Shown: positions 11,485-22,837, counted from the first letter of the stretch. The stretch is DNA of 64,000 nucleotides from Zonotrichia leucophrys gambelii (GCF_028769735.1 NC_088178.1:2232001-2296000); one strand, 5' to 3'. The notes: generated by a model not told the origin, from the sequence alone. A program made the numbers and translations.

Positions 11485-11513
11485 GGGGTTTGTTGGGTGA
11501 GGTGGGTTGGGGG
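11485..11513 (+). other. G-quadruplex motif
   Basis: Four G runs on the + strand, GGGG, GGG, GGG and GGGGG, are separated by loops of 6, 6 and 2 bases. This meets the common G3+N1-7 pattern. There is no gene context to suggest a role. Confidence 0.7.
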
Positions 11514-13859
11514 TGCTTTAAGTCCCAGGGGAGAAAATACAGGGGGGAAAATAAAATCCATTCACAGCTCAGTTTTCAGTATGTCTGTGCCTTTTGCTGA
11601 TTTTATAGCAGGGAGATCCTGTCACATGGGAGAGATCAGAGCACACCCTCACTATCACCTTGATATAGGTATATTTATTCCCAAACCAAGTCCTCAGGAT
11701 CCTGAAAACCACTTTGCCAATGAATCCTCTTCCTAGGGCAGGAGGGCACCACCTTTGTTGCCAGAGAATCTTTTGCTACTACTCCTGCTGCAACCTGGAT
11801 GGGTCCCATAAATAATGTGAAAAGCAATGTATAAAAAAAGGCAGGAATGGGACAAAGGCACATCCAGGGCAGCATAAAAGGTTTGGTGGAGGCAGTGAGG
11901 TGCCCTACCTGCACCAAAAGCAAGAGGAAAGAGAAAAGCCCATGGCCTGTTTGCCACAGATCTGCTGGTGCTGATTTAAGGGCAGAGGGAAAGGCAGGTA
12001 AAAGATGAAGCTGAAAACTGCAACTTATGCCAAAACAACCCTGATTTTAGCAAACTCCTGGTGTGAGAAAGGATGTCTGGAGTCACAGCAAAGCCCAGCA
12101 GGACAGCAAACATGGAGCTGCCACCCTCCACCACCACCCAGCCCTGGCAAAAACCAGCTCAAGAGCTGATCAGGAGCACAAATCCCCTACCAGACAGGGA
12201 TCACCCTGCTCTGATTTACACCCCTGCGCTGGTGCAGCAGGGACCAGCAGGGCTTGGGAGAGCAGAGCCTGCCCTGAGTGCTTCTTAGGCAAATAAGGAA
12301 GAAAACTGAAGCTGTGGGAAGCAATCCTGCAATATCTGGGCTGTTTTTTCTCCTCCCCTGGGCCAGCTGGAGCACGGCTCTGGCTGATCCCTTGCTTCTT
12401 CATGTCCCCAAGCTGCAGTCCAGCACCAAAGGGCCTGTCTCCCATGGAGCAGCAGCTTGCCATGTGTGCTTAACCTGCCAAAACCCCGAGCTCCACCCCA
12501 CAGGGGGAGAAAAAGGGAAGGGTGAGAAGAGCTCTGCCAAAACCCACCAAAGCCTGAACATTTCCCTTGCAGCAGAACAAAGCCCTTGGAAATCTCTTCT
12601 CTGCTTGGGTCCCCCGACCCACATGAAAGAGGCATTTTTCTGGGCTAATTACACAGGCTGCTCTGAGCCTCCTGGCAGAATCTGAGCTGCACTCGCAGAC
12701 ATCAAAGGGCTCCAAACTTTAATGCAGAGAGCAAAGACAGAGCAGTGCACAGGAGATCTCTCCCTGCTGCCTGCATTGGCCACCTGGGAGGAATGCTGGA
12801 GGTACCTCAGCATACAAGACCTGCCCAGTGAGGAAAAATGGGAAAGAGGGGCACAGTTTTTATTTGCATGGCAGGCTCCCAGCAGGCCCAGGCAAAGAGC
12901 TGGGGCTGCTCCTTGCAGGAACAACCATGGTCCCAGCAAAGCTTTCTGAAGCTTCCATTCAACAGGAATCTGTCTGCTGTCTGGGGTAGGCAAGCTGTGG
13001 GGCACTGGATAGAGGTCAAGTTATGGAAAAAGATGGGGCAGGATTCACTGCCACACACCTGACAGCAGTGGCTGCCATCATGGTTGGTCCAAGTACCAGT
13101 TCCAGGCACTGCACACCTCATTTCCCCCCAGAACTAATGCACCCATTGCACTTGGAGCTTCTGAGGTGGCATTTTCCAAACAGGTGCTTGCCCCTCTAAA
13201 CAGCAGCTTTCTAGAGGAAGCCTTTGTCCTGTTCAAGCAGTGTCACAGGCTGTGCCTGCAGCTCCTGACCAACATGAAGGAGACAGAAGATGCCTTTGCT
13301 GTCCCCTCCAGGAAAGGGACACCAGCCCCAAACCACGAGCACCTCATGGCCATCTGCCCCACTACTGGACCAAAACTGGCCTTCAGCAGGACAACCTGGT
13401 CTGGTATGATCTGCACTGGAGATGACTGGGGAAGATGGAGCCATCCTCCCAGCTCCTCCACCTCCATCATTCCTTCCTTCCTGTGGGCTTCACAAAGCCT
13501 TGCAGCACAGCCACAATATGCTCCACAGAGCAACCAGCCCTTGCTCCTCCTCACTTATGAGACATCTCCAAAACAGCAACGCGTGACCAGAGATCCCATG
13601 GGTCTTCTTCAGGCTCTGGTCCTTCCATGGGCAGCAATTACCTGAGACTGCTGCCACAAGACACTTCTGCAGTGCCCTGGTAAAGGAAAGGGGCGAGGAA
13701 ATCCTCAGGGGATGTTCCAACCTTTGGGAAGATCCGCATCACATGAGGGATGCTGGTCACCCTCCTGAACTCATCCTGGTCCAGCCCTTGGCCTCCTCAC
13801 TTCTCCTCCAGCCTTGGCTCCAAGGGCACGGTGACAAGGAAAGGGGCTGGACCACACCC
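11514..13859. other. non-coding interval, nothing recognised
   Basis: CAGCC/CTGCC-rich sequence with overlapping spurious frames on both strands. A POU octamer ATTTGCAT at 12862-12869 is the only motif noted. No repeat family or RNA gene was recognised. Confidence 0.4.
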
Positions 13860-13981
13860 TGTCACCCTGTTCTTCTAAGTTCTTCCAAATCTTCTGATGT
13901 TTACATTCCTGTAATGATGATTCTCACGCAGTTTTATGTAAATAATTACTGGTTTACATTTTTTTCAAGAAAAAGAAAAAT
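13860..13981. mobile_element. left part of an older LTR-like sequence
   Basis: Begins TGTCACCCTGTTC and runs AT-rich up to the insertion point of the younger LTR. Together with 14386-14548, which ends CCTATAACA and carries several AATAAA words, it looks like one TG...CA-bounded LTR-like element split by a later insertion. The family is from memory of bird LTRs and no target duplication was found, so the assignment is tentative. Confidence 0.35.
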
Positions 13982-13988
13982 TTGATAG
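13982..13988. other. target-site duplication, left copy
   Basis: TTGATAG directly abuts the TG end of the LTR. The identical heptamer abuts the CA end at 14379-14385. A direct repeat at both junctions marks the exact insertion boundaries. Confidence 0.85.
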
Positions 13989-14378
13989 TGTGACAGTGTT
14001 CACAGGGGTTTTTCAGGATGAGGGAAGAGACGTAGATCTGACTCCATATTTCAGAAGGCTTGATTTTTTATTTTATGATATATATATTACATTAAAACTA
14101 TACTAAAAATAATAGAAGGAAAGTTTTATCTCAGAAGGCTAGCTAAGCTAAGAATAGAATGGAATGAATAATAAAGGTCTGTGGCTCGGACAGAGTCCAA
14201 GCTAACTGGTCTGTGATTTGCCATTAATTATAAACATCCAAGATGGGCCAATCACAAATGCACCTGTTGCATTCCACAGCAGCAGATCATCATTGTTTAC
14301 ATTTTGTTCCTGGAGCCTCTCAGCTTCTCAGGAAGAAAAATCCTAAGAAAGGATTTTCATAAAAAGATGTCTATGACA
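13989..14378 (-). mobile_element. solitary LTR of an endogenous retrovirus, copy 2
   Basis: This 390 bp element starts TGTGACAGTGTTCACAGG and ends AAGATGTCTATGACA on the + strand, so it is TG...CA in both readings. In the minus orientation it has the LTR order shared with copy 1: a CCAAT-type box (ATTGG), TATA-like AT stretch, an A-rich polyadenylation region, then a short tail ending in CTGTCACA. No internal retroviral genes are present, so it is a solo LTR left by recombination. It is better preserved than copy 1: both ends and the target duplication are intact. The 7-bp duplication is longer than the 4-6 bp typical of vertebrate retroviruses. Confidence 0.8.
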
Positions 14379-14385
14379 TTGATAG
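14379..14385. other. target-site duplication, right copy
   Basis: TTGATAG follows the terminal CA of the LTR and is identical to the left copy at 13982-13988. Confidence 0.85.
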
Positions 14386-14548
14386 ACTGTTGATTTGTCC
14401 AGTGTCATTGGAGAAGTAGCACTTTCATCCTCCGATCCACTGTCACTTTAAAATAAATCTATAAATGTTAAAATAAAAAAATAAACTTCCCTTCTTTTTA
14501 CCTTAGAAGTTCCAGCGTGCGTGTTGTTTTATTTTGTGTCCTATAACA
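14386..14548. mobile_element. right part of an older LTR-like sequence
   Basis: AT-rich with overlapping AATAAA words at about 14452-14486, then AGAAGTTCCAGCGTGCGTG and an end at CCTATAACA. Interpreted as the continuation of 13860-13981 across the younger LTR. The terminal CA and polyadenylation words are consistent with an LTR 3' part; alternative readings are possible. Confidence 0.35.
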
Positions 14549-15195
14549 ACACCACCCTGGAGAGGAGAAGGAAGAGGGAAGCCAGGATGGGGCTGGGATG
14601 GCCAGGATGGGAGCGTGGCATGGCAGAGGAAGGTGTCAATTAAAGCAATGAGGGCCTGGGCATGGCCGTGCCTGACAGCAGGGCTGAGCAGAGCTGACAG
14701 CCGTGGCTCCCCGCTCGCTCACCGGAGCGTGTGCTCCCCATCCCCGGCTCCACCCGGCCAGGCCGGGCTCTGTGGGCACCACAGCCCCCTTGGTGTCCCT
14801 GCCCTGCCCCCAGACACGCTCCTGAGAACGGGAATGATCTTGATTTGGGGCTTAAGCAGGCCACAGCCAGCCTGGAGGCGGATGGATGGGGCCGGGTGGG
14901 GTGGCACAGGGCGGGTGATGCTGAAATAACTAATGAGCACTGCTGGGTCTCAGCCCCTAATCAGGATGGCATCACTGGAGTGCTAGGATGCTGGCAAGGT
15001 GGAAATCCACTAGCTGGGTGGTCTGCCTGCATCTCTGCTTCCCCTTAGCTGCCCCCAGGAAGCACATGCAGGGAGCCCCTGCTTCACCCCCTGCCTGCAT
15101 CCCTGCAGGCTCAATCTGATTACTGCTGATACACATCTCCTCCTGGGCTCCAAAACACGCTCTTCCCAGCTGAAGGATTCGCATGGACACGGAAA
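14549..15195. other. non-coding interval, nothing recognised
   Basis: GC-richer sequence with spurious frames. No repeat or exon signal was recognised. Confidence 0.4.
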
Positions 15196-15480
15196 ACTTG
15201 TCCTGATTGCAGCATTAATGGTCGTGTGGCCCATGTCATCACCAAAATGGCCTTAGGGGCAGAGCTGATGGGTCTCCGAAGTCATCAGGACTACCCCACC
15301 TCATCTTGCTCCCCTTATTAAAACCATTCATCCTGGGAGCTAAATGAATATGTTTCATCTTCAAATGCTGAGACACAAGAGCAAGCAGGCAGAGATCTAA
15401 TAGAACAATACCCATCTAATCATGCCGATTTTTCTCTCCCATCCTGCCTTCATATTACACGCGTGGCCACGAGAGCAGGC
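15196..15480. promoter_or_regulatory. candidate conserved non-coding block E
   Basis: Low-repeat AT-rich sequence with GCAGCATTAATGGTCG, CTTATTAAAACCATTCATCC, GCTAAATGAATATG, CATCTAATCATGCCGATTTT and CATATTACACGCGTGG. The combination of ATTA/TAAT cores with retained CpGs is typical of developmental enhancers. Confidence 0.33.
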
Positions 15481-15979
15481 CGGGGCTGCAGGCGATGGCT
15501 GAGGATGGGGCACGGCCCGCTCCTGCCTCTGCTGCCACCATCACACCTCACAGCCCACCTTCCAAGGCTTTTCCTCCCTCTGCTGTAATGGAAAAAGCCC
15601 CAGGACTTTTAAAACTAATAAGGCCAATAGATATGGAGCCTAACAAGTCTAAGTGAGCCAGGGAAGCAGGGCAGCACTAGCAGACACTTGTTTCCCATGG
15701 GAACACTACACACTGCACTGTCCATGAATCATTTTGGCGCTCCTTCCCTCACCCACCACAGGTTTTCCCTGCTCCTGTTCCCTTAGATACAGGGCTGGTT
15801 TCTTCCCTTGTTTGCTAAAGCACTTTCTGCTTGCGTGATGCTGGGGGAAGCAAGAGAATTTTGCATTTCTCACCTACTGAGGGACCTCAGGAAGGGGAGT
15901 CCCTATTGAGGGACTTGAGGAAGGCCCTGTCTGGGCACAGAGTGGTGGAGGACCCAGCAGCTGGGAGCACTGGCAAGGG

Positions 15980-16140
15980 CTGAGGATGGCACAGGTATTA
16001 ATTAATCTGTTGCATGTTTCCAGAGCCTGCCGGAGACGCCGCTGGCCTCCCCTTCCCAAGCAGGGTTTGCGCAGCAAATCCCCGCTCTATCTAATTATTA
16101 ACGATAATAACGGTGGCTGGCCTGCTGGATGCCATCTGGA
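15980..16140. promoter_or_regulatory. candidate conserved non-coding block F
   Basis: GGTATTAATTAATCTGTTGC, GAGACGCCGCTGG and CTAATTATTAACGATAATAACGG make an AT-rich, CpG-retaining block directly upstream of the motif-dense block at 16290-16530. The two may form one regulatory unit interrupted by GC-rich sequence. Confidence 0.35.
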
Positions 16141-16289
16141 GCCCTGCCATGCCTGCCTGGCAGCCTCGGGAGGGCTGGGCAGGGCTGGGTGAGGCGTGGG
16201 GCAGGGGTCGGTGCCAGGGATGGTGGGCAGCGGCTCGGGATGGCCCCGAGGAGCCGGCGGGCCCACCCAGGCTGTGCTCGCTGCCGTGG

Positions 16290-16530
16290 CAGGCTTCATA
16301 AGGCTCCGCTCTTTGACTGGCGTTGAGTTTATGTGAAAGTAATTAACAGTAATTAATCCTTAATTACAGTAATTAGCCAAGTCGCAGTAAATTAAACCAC
16401 ATCTGGAGCAGATGAGGGCTTCCGAATGGGAGGCTAGTGCAGGCGACAATCGGAGAGATGCTGAATTCATCTGACAGCATCTGATTAAGGCTACCTGTTG
16501 CAAGCAGCTCATTTGCATCGTGTTTTTGTT
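16290..16530. promoter_or_regulatory. motif-dense candidate enhancer: TAATTA array plus CATCTG E-boxes
   Basis: Four TAATTA homeodomain cores start at 16340, 16350, 16361 and 16370, that is 10, 11 and 9 bp apart, about one DNA helical turn each. The third interval contains TAATCC, a K50-class (OTX/PITX/CRX-type) core. Downstream are four CATCTG/CAGATG E-boxes at 16400, 16409, 16468 and 16478, the class bound by proneural bHLH factors, and a POU octamer ATTTGCAT at 16511-16518. Established families recognising such words are homeodomain, bHLH and POU proteins. That this is an active enhancer is inference; the regular spacing makes it the strongest regulatory candidate in the window. Confidence 0.5.
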
Positions 16531-16634
16531 TGTGTTTGGCACTAACCCCTTCTGCCGGGCACCCCTCCCACACCCACTCCTCCCCTGCCCCCTTCCACCT
16601 CCCCAGCTGCCCCTGCAGAGCTGCCTGGGTGTGC

Positions 16635-16662
16635 GAGGAGGAGGAGGAGGAGGAGGAGGAGA
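16635..16662. repeat. (GGA)n microsatellite
   Basis: About nine GAG/GGA units. It produces poly-glutamate or poly-leucine stretches in spurious frames. Confidence 0.95.
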
Positions 16663-16908
16663 AGGCAGCAGTTCTGAGCCAAGAGCAGAGGGTCTCCCAC
16701 CATCCCCACCTGGTGGGGATGAGCCAGCACAGGGCCAGGGAGCTGCCGGGCTCCCTCACATCCTCCAGGGAGCAGGGACTGCTCAGGGCTTGGTACCTCA
16801 ACCACCCACCCCACAGGCAGGGGGTGATGGAGCAGGATGGAGGCAGAGGGATGGAGGCAGCCAGCTCAACTCCTCAGCTTCCCTGCATCTTGTGTTGTAA
16901 CAGCTACA

Positions 16909-16909
<1 letters not shown>

Positions 16910-16957
<48 letters not shown>
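16910..16957. repeat. (AAT)16 microsatellite
   Basis: Sixteen uninterrupted TAA/AAT trinucleotides, the longest pure microsatellite in the window. It yields poly-asparagine and poly-isoleucine artefact frames. Confidence 0.98.
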
Positions 16958-16960
<3 letters not shown>

Positions 16961-19680
16961 CCAGAACTCCAAAGGGGAGCACATTAGCAAAAAAAAGGCA
17001 GGTTATTATTAATACCAATCAGCATTTACCCAGTGATGCTGATGTTCAGCCATGCTCAGAGGGAGGGGGAAATCCTGCCCTTCCCTTTCTTCCTACCATG
17101 GAGAAAGCACAAGACAGAGAGGTGAAACAGGCTACGGCTTGTTGTGGTGGAACAAAAGCTCAGGGTGCAAGTTGTGGTGGCCTGACTTGGTTTCATGCCT
17201 TCCTCCCACATGGCCAGAACATATGGCTGACTCTGAGCTGTTAGAAAAATACTGGGGAAAATTCATAAAAATATCTTACACACTCCTGGTCCTCAAACTA
17301 CACCGCTCACCAGCCCCCCAAACCCTGGGATTTCCATCAAGGGACAGAGATTGGGATTTCAGAAGCAGAAATGGGATTGCAAAGGCAGAATTGCAAGCAA
17401 CATGTTCCAAAAGCAATTGCCTGATTTCAGTAGGTATTGCAAAAGCTTCAGGGCTTAATTGTATGCAATTAATGAGCATGAAGGTGCTGTGTATCTTGCC
17501 TTTCCATCACACAGGGTGCATGGCTGGTGTATCCAGGCTTCTGAAACCTAGACAGACAGTGTTAAAAACCCCTTCAACACTGAAATATTGTCTTTCCTCT
17601 GGAACTAAAACCATTCAGGATTGCCAAAGCCAACAGCTGCAACAGGCCCTGGAAATGATCAGAAGAACCCCATTTAATGAAACATGAAAAAGAGTTACAT
17701 TTGCCTCTGACTGCAAAATAAAAGCAACCTTTTGAATTTCCTGCCTGCACAAGAGCTTAGAAGAAAAAAAAAAAAGGAAAAAAAAAAGAAAAGAAAAAAA
17801 GAAAGAAGTGGTTTGTCCACCTCTGCTTTTACTCTGCACTGGACAGGACTGCCCTGTACCACTGAAACACTGGAATGGCTACAAATCAGCCAGTGTCTAC
17901 CAAGTACAAAAACACACTCTGCTGTCCCTGTTTGGGCTGGAGAAAGGGGAATTCACAGCTTTCCTCCTCTCTTAAGGAGAAATGTGGTGTTCCCCAGCCA
18001 TCATGGCCACCAGCCATCAAACAGAGCAGGAAAGATCAAGCAAACTGAAGTGATGCTGCACCAAATCTCCCCTTCCCAACCCAGACATGGATACTGCTTG
18101 AGATGGCTGTGCCTGGAACAAGAACATTGCGTGCCTATCAGGAGAAAAAGGATTTTGCAACCAACTTAAAAAAGTGGGGAGGGATCATGATTCACACCTC
18201 CAAAATGAACTCACACCATCCTCTCAGTGCAATTTTGCTTTCATTCAATAGTTTTCTAAGAAGATATTCCATCAGCTTTGTGCTTGAGATCCTTCACAGC
18301 CATGGCATTTACAGCAAATCACATTATCTTGCTGCAGCCAGATTTTTGGCTTAAAAAAAAAAAATTTAAATTCGTATGAATAAAAGATTGCCTCACAAAT
18401 GTCTTCAAGAAATTCATGCCCCAAATCTACAGTGCCAACATTTTTGCCTTGTACAAAAATAACATAGATTGGGAAGCTGTAACTGAATGGGCAAAGCCTG
18501 CCCTGGCCAGGCAGAAAGAGAGCAGAGCATTGCTCTGCTACAGAAGGAATGATGACCTTGGATGATTTAATAGTAAAGGCAAGAAAGTCTGGCTGGGCCT
18601 GTTTCTGCTCAGATCATGGATGCTAAAAGTGCACCCATCAAAGCTGCAAATATTTAACATCTCAACTTGGGTGAATAATCAAGTTTTCAGTGCATGGACA
18701 ACTCAAGACTCATGGTAGGACTGGTATCTCGGACCCAAGTGGATGTTCCATTTCAGCTTGTGCATGTCCTACATCCAAATCTCTTCGAATTTTACTTGGT
18801 GCTCATTGTGTGCACAGAGAGGCTCAAGAGAAATGGCTTCCAAGACATTTATGAACTGTCCCATGTTGGATCAGGATGCAACAAGACCCCTCTCCCCAGC
18901 AGACAGCATGGTGAAGCTGCGAAACCTCTTCTGGGTGCCAGCAAAAACCCACGTGAATGTGAGGACTGGGTCAGTGCCTCCTGCAAGAGATGGATCAACA
19001 ATGCTGCCATGAGATCCACCTAAACACAGAGCCAAGAGCTCTCAAAGCATCCAGGGCTGCTCAGCCCAGCTGTCCCAACCTGCCTGCAACTGGTACGTTC
19101 CAAAATTCCCATCCTGTGAGTCCCTCTGGCTTTTACCTGAGGTGCTGGGTGCTCTTTGCACTACAAATTACTGGGAAACCACCATGGGAAACATCCCTGC
19201 CGTGCTGGGTAACTGTGAACTCCACTGAGCTGACCCTCTCCATCTTTACAACCCCAAACAGTCACTCAGGACTTACTGCTGCAGAAGCCCTTCAAAAAGC
19301 GACCCAGTGGTTGCTCCATTTCCAGAGAAAACAAACACAACCACATAAACACCAAGGAAAGGGAGAGGCACATCTTGCTCCTCCTCTCCAGGGGATGGGA
19401 GATGCAGCCATACCCAGTGACATTCCCCACCCTTTTTTTGGACTGAATGGTAGTGTAGAAATTTCGACCTGAAAATAAAATGTGTGTGTGGGGAATTAAA
19501 CCCCAAATAAAACCAGCTAACACTGAGCCTCCAATGCCATACAGGGCAGGAGGGCAGCGTGGGCCTGAGGAGCTGGGCTGGGCAGGTGAGAGGTGGCAGA
19601 TCTGCCCCTCGTTTCAGACCAACACAAGCACGTTTCACAGACATGTGTGCGCTCCTTTCAGGCCGAAGACTCGGGTCCCT
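16958..19680. other. non-coding interval with A-rich tract
   Basis: A purine tract of A with scattered G occupies 17762-17807. A run of A lies at 18353-18363. The 211-codon frame at 17052-17687 has no recognisable domain and is not accepted as a gene. Confidence 0.4.
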
Positions 19681-19910
19681 ACTCATCTGCACGGCTCAAA
19701 TTAATTATACACTTTAATTTCATGAATTATTAATTTGATTCTGACTCGGCAGCTTACGATTATCCAGCGCTACAGACTACGCAATTCCAGCTTCATTAAA
19801 ACATCACCAGCTGCCTGAGAGACAGACATTAAATAGCAGAGAGTAATAATAAAATTAAGCTCCCTGCGCATAGCAACAGAGTCTTCCCCAGCCGCACGCG
19901 GCGAGGGCCC
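19680..19910. promoter_or_regulatory. candidate conserved non-coding block G
   Basis: Contains CAAATTAATTATACAC, CATGAATTATTAATTTG, TTACGATTATCCAGCGC and TAATAATAAAATTAAG with retained CpGs. An RFX-type half-site GCATAGCAACAG lies at 19868-19879 and is identical to one at 57939-57950. Confidence 0.38.
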
Positions 19911-20164
19911 AACTGGTTAATAGGCCCTTTCCAGGAGCTTTATTCCCTTCCTGAGGCTGGTCCCACCCCGCTCCTTTCAGCAGAAGGATGCATGGCAGCA
20001 GAGGACCGGGGTTCTGCAGGAGCAACCCCGGGGATGAGGGTGATGAGGGTGAGCAGCATCCCCCTCCCAACGCCCGCAGCAAGGACGGGGAGGGCTCCGG
20101 GGCTAACGTCGCCTCCAAATAAATAAAGCCGGAGCGCTGCCTCCCAGCGTCTCCCTGGCAAAAC

Positions 20165-20560
20165 AATTTATAGAGGGAAAATGTCGGAATTTAGACATTC
20201 CATTTAGCTGCTTCAGAAATCTAAGGACCCCAAACCTTGTGGGATTTGAGAAATCGATGGAATTAATTAAGGGAGATGTCCAGCGGTCTCCGCTAAGTAA
20301 TCAGCAGGTACAGTAGACCTGAAATTCTATAAAGAAAAATGGGAAGGGATGACATTGAAGGAGGCAGTGGGGATTAAAAAATGAGCATCCGAGTGGTAAA
20401 GGCGCACACCCATTGATCGCTGCATTACGGATTAAGGCTTCAACGAGCAGCCAGAAGATTCTGTAGCAGAAAATGGTTACAGAGGATGAGCATGAGCAGA
20501 GCGGATATATATAACCTCTGACAGCCGGGAACAACTCAGACGGAGGACAGCTCTGCGGCG
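20165..20560. promoter_or_regulatory. candidate conserved non-coding block H
   Basis: Low-repeat sequence with AATCGATGGAATTAATTAAG, CGCTAAGTAATCAGC, GGGATTAAAAAATGAGC and CTGCATTACGGATTAAGG. A TATATATAA word at 20506-20514, followed by sequence with several CpGs, looks like a core-promoter TATA box, but nothing downstream supports a transcript. Confidence 0.33.
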
Positions 20561-22835
20561 AACCCCAGAGCCAGAAAGTTTTGGGGAAGGGGAGGAAGGG
20601 GAAGCGGGGGGAGCTCTGAGGGAGCCATTTTGTGCAAGGGAGACCTGCCCAGGAGGAGGCAGCGGGGAGGAAGGCACCCGGAGCCAGATCAGGGACGTGT
20701 GGGGAGGGGACACTGCTGCTCCATCAGCAATTAGTGCTGGGAGTGAGGAACAAGCCAAGCAGGCACACGCACACAGAGCAGACCTGCCTGCCTGCCTGTC
20801 ACAGGGCTCTCCAGGGCATGCTTCACCTCCCTGCCCTGCTGTGGGCTCTCACAGAGACCACTGCCTTCAACCCTACCCCACTGACAGCCCCAAGCTTTGG
20901 TTTCCCAAACCTCTCAGGGGTGACTGCATCCGAGCCATGGCAGCAGCTTTGTCAATTCTCTGTGCCCACAGCCCAGCTCCAGGATGTGAAGCTACCTGCC
21001 CCCAAAAGCCAGGCTGGACTCTGCTCCAAGGGCAGCAGCAAGGAATGAATGCTGTGCTCAGGAGCACCATCCACCCTCTGGAAACCATCAAGTACGACAC
21101 CATCATTTCTTCAGACACTCTGGGTATGCACAGGAGGGGAAGAAAGCAAGATCACCCAGGAGGTGCCACCCTGAAAGCCCCCAGCATGCAGCCCCCAACA
21201 CTAGCACCACATGAGCCACCATTTGGGACCAACCAAATAGGATAATGCTGGCTCCCAAAGGTCCCAAGCATCGCCCAGACCATAAAACCCCACAAAACTG
21301 CATGGCAGCTGATTCAGACAAGACTTCAACAGTGTGGTGAACTCGATTTTCCATGCTTAAAACAGAGCTTTGCTGGGAACACTACAGCTGCATCCAATGC
21401 CTTGTGTGAACGGAGCTGCTGCCTGGAGGAAGCCCCTGGGAAGCAGCAGCAGCACCCCACCCAGCCAGCCTGCCTTCCTTCCCGGCCAAATCTCAATCGG
21501 GATTGTTGGAACATTTCAAAGAGAAAATTCAAAAATAAAACCAAAGCCCCCGGAGCCACACGCAGCAGCAGCAGCAGCTTGGTGTCTGCGGGGTCGCGGG
21601 GCCAGCCCCCCATCACCCGCCTGCTCCTCATCCATATGCATGCTTCCAAGCTAAATGTCAGCGGAGCCAGGCAGCCCGAGGGGACCCTGCTTCCCAGGAC
21701 AAAGGGAGGTGCTCTGGGATACAGCAGGCACAGACCGGCCGGTGCAGGGGAGGGAAGGGCTCACCCCATGCAGGGATGGGGCTGTGGGCACCCAGCTGCT
21801 CCGGGAGGCAGCTGCAAGCTGGGCAGGTTGGTGAAAGCAAAGGGCAGTCTGCAGCCCCATGGGTGGGTCTGGAAGCCCCTGTGCAATTCCTTCGAGCCAC
21901 CAGCACTCCCACACATGCGGGATGACTGTCTCCATCCTTCATCCCTCTAATATCTTGCAAAAATTAGTGGGGGCCTGAAAACCATTCCCATTGGTGATGG
22001 ACGTTTTGAGCCAAACTCAGTGAGAGAATCTGGGATGGAGAAGGGTCTACAAAAACATCTTCCCTCCAAAATGTGAGCTGGATTCCCCTCTCAGTCCTAC
22101 AGGAAACACTGCTGTGCTTGGAGGGCAACCTTCATGGAGCACTTGGGTCACCCCTTGTGTCACTCTGGGAGACTTCATCATGGAGAAAGACAGTGTCACC
22201 TTCTTCGCTTGTGGGACACTGAAACCCCAGTGGCACGCAGATCACAGGGACCAGGGGACGCAGGAGGAGCAGTTGCCTGCTCAAGTTGTAGGCTGCACAC
22301 TGTGCCCCCAGACCCAGCACTACAAAACACCAGCAGAAAGAGCCCACAACCACATGAGAAAGACAGGCCTAGCAGACACAGCAGCATGAATACAACTCAT
22401 CCCTTCCCCCCAGAAACGCCTCCTCTGGTGTCCAAACTGGACTTTGAAGGCTCTCTCTGCCCCACACCCTCAGACTGAGCCAGATCAGCTCCAGCCCCAG
22501 GTGCCCTCAAGCCAACCCCAACCTGTCCCCAAGGCAGGAGCTGCCAAGCCCGGGCATCACACGTGGGAGGCCCGGCGGGTGCCCGGCGACACGCCAGGCG
22601 CTGCGTGCTTTACAATCCATGTGTCGCAGAGCCCTGAGCGAAGGCTGGAGCAGATGCAGAGCATTGAGCAGATTCCCTCCCCTGGCTGCATTACAGCAGG
22701 AGGCAGGGAGCAGCCCCTGTGCCCCCCGCCTCCCCAGCCCCAGCAGGCACTTGGCATCCAGCGCCACGAGCTCCCGGGGCCGGCACGCTCGTCGCCACAA
22801 ACATCCTCCCTCAAAGCAGGACGCCTTCCCCCATG
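20561..22835. other. non-coding interval with small simple repeats
   Basis: Short (CTGC)n at about 20781-20799 and (GCA)5 near 21565-21578. Sequence around 21485-21545 is AT-richer (CATTTCAAAGAG) and may be a weak element. No coding segment is convincing. Confidence 0.4.
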
Positions 22836-22837
22836 GG

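Noticed and set aside
16530..17012. 160-codon frame with a long asparagine run
   Set aside because: The run is a translation of the (AAT)16 microsatellite; the poly-glutamate stretch is the (GGA) repeat.
20384..20450. tRNA-like A-box: GCATCCGAGTGGTAAAGGCG resembles the D-arm region of Leu/Ser tRNAs
   Set aside because: No B-box (GGTTCGANTCC), no acceptor-stem pairing and no anticodon arm; chance or an eroded fossil at best.
20506..20540. TATA-box-like TATATATAA as a core promoter
   Set aside because: No initiator, CpG island, first exon or open frame follows convincingly.
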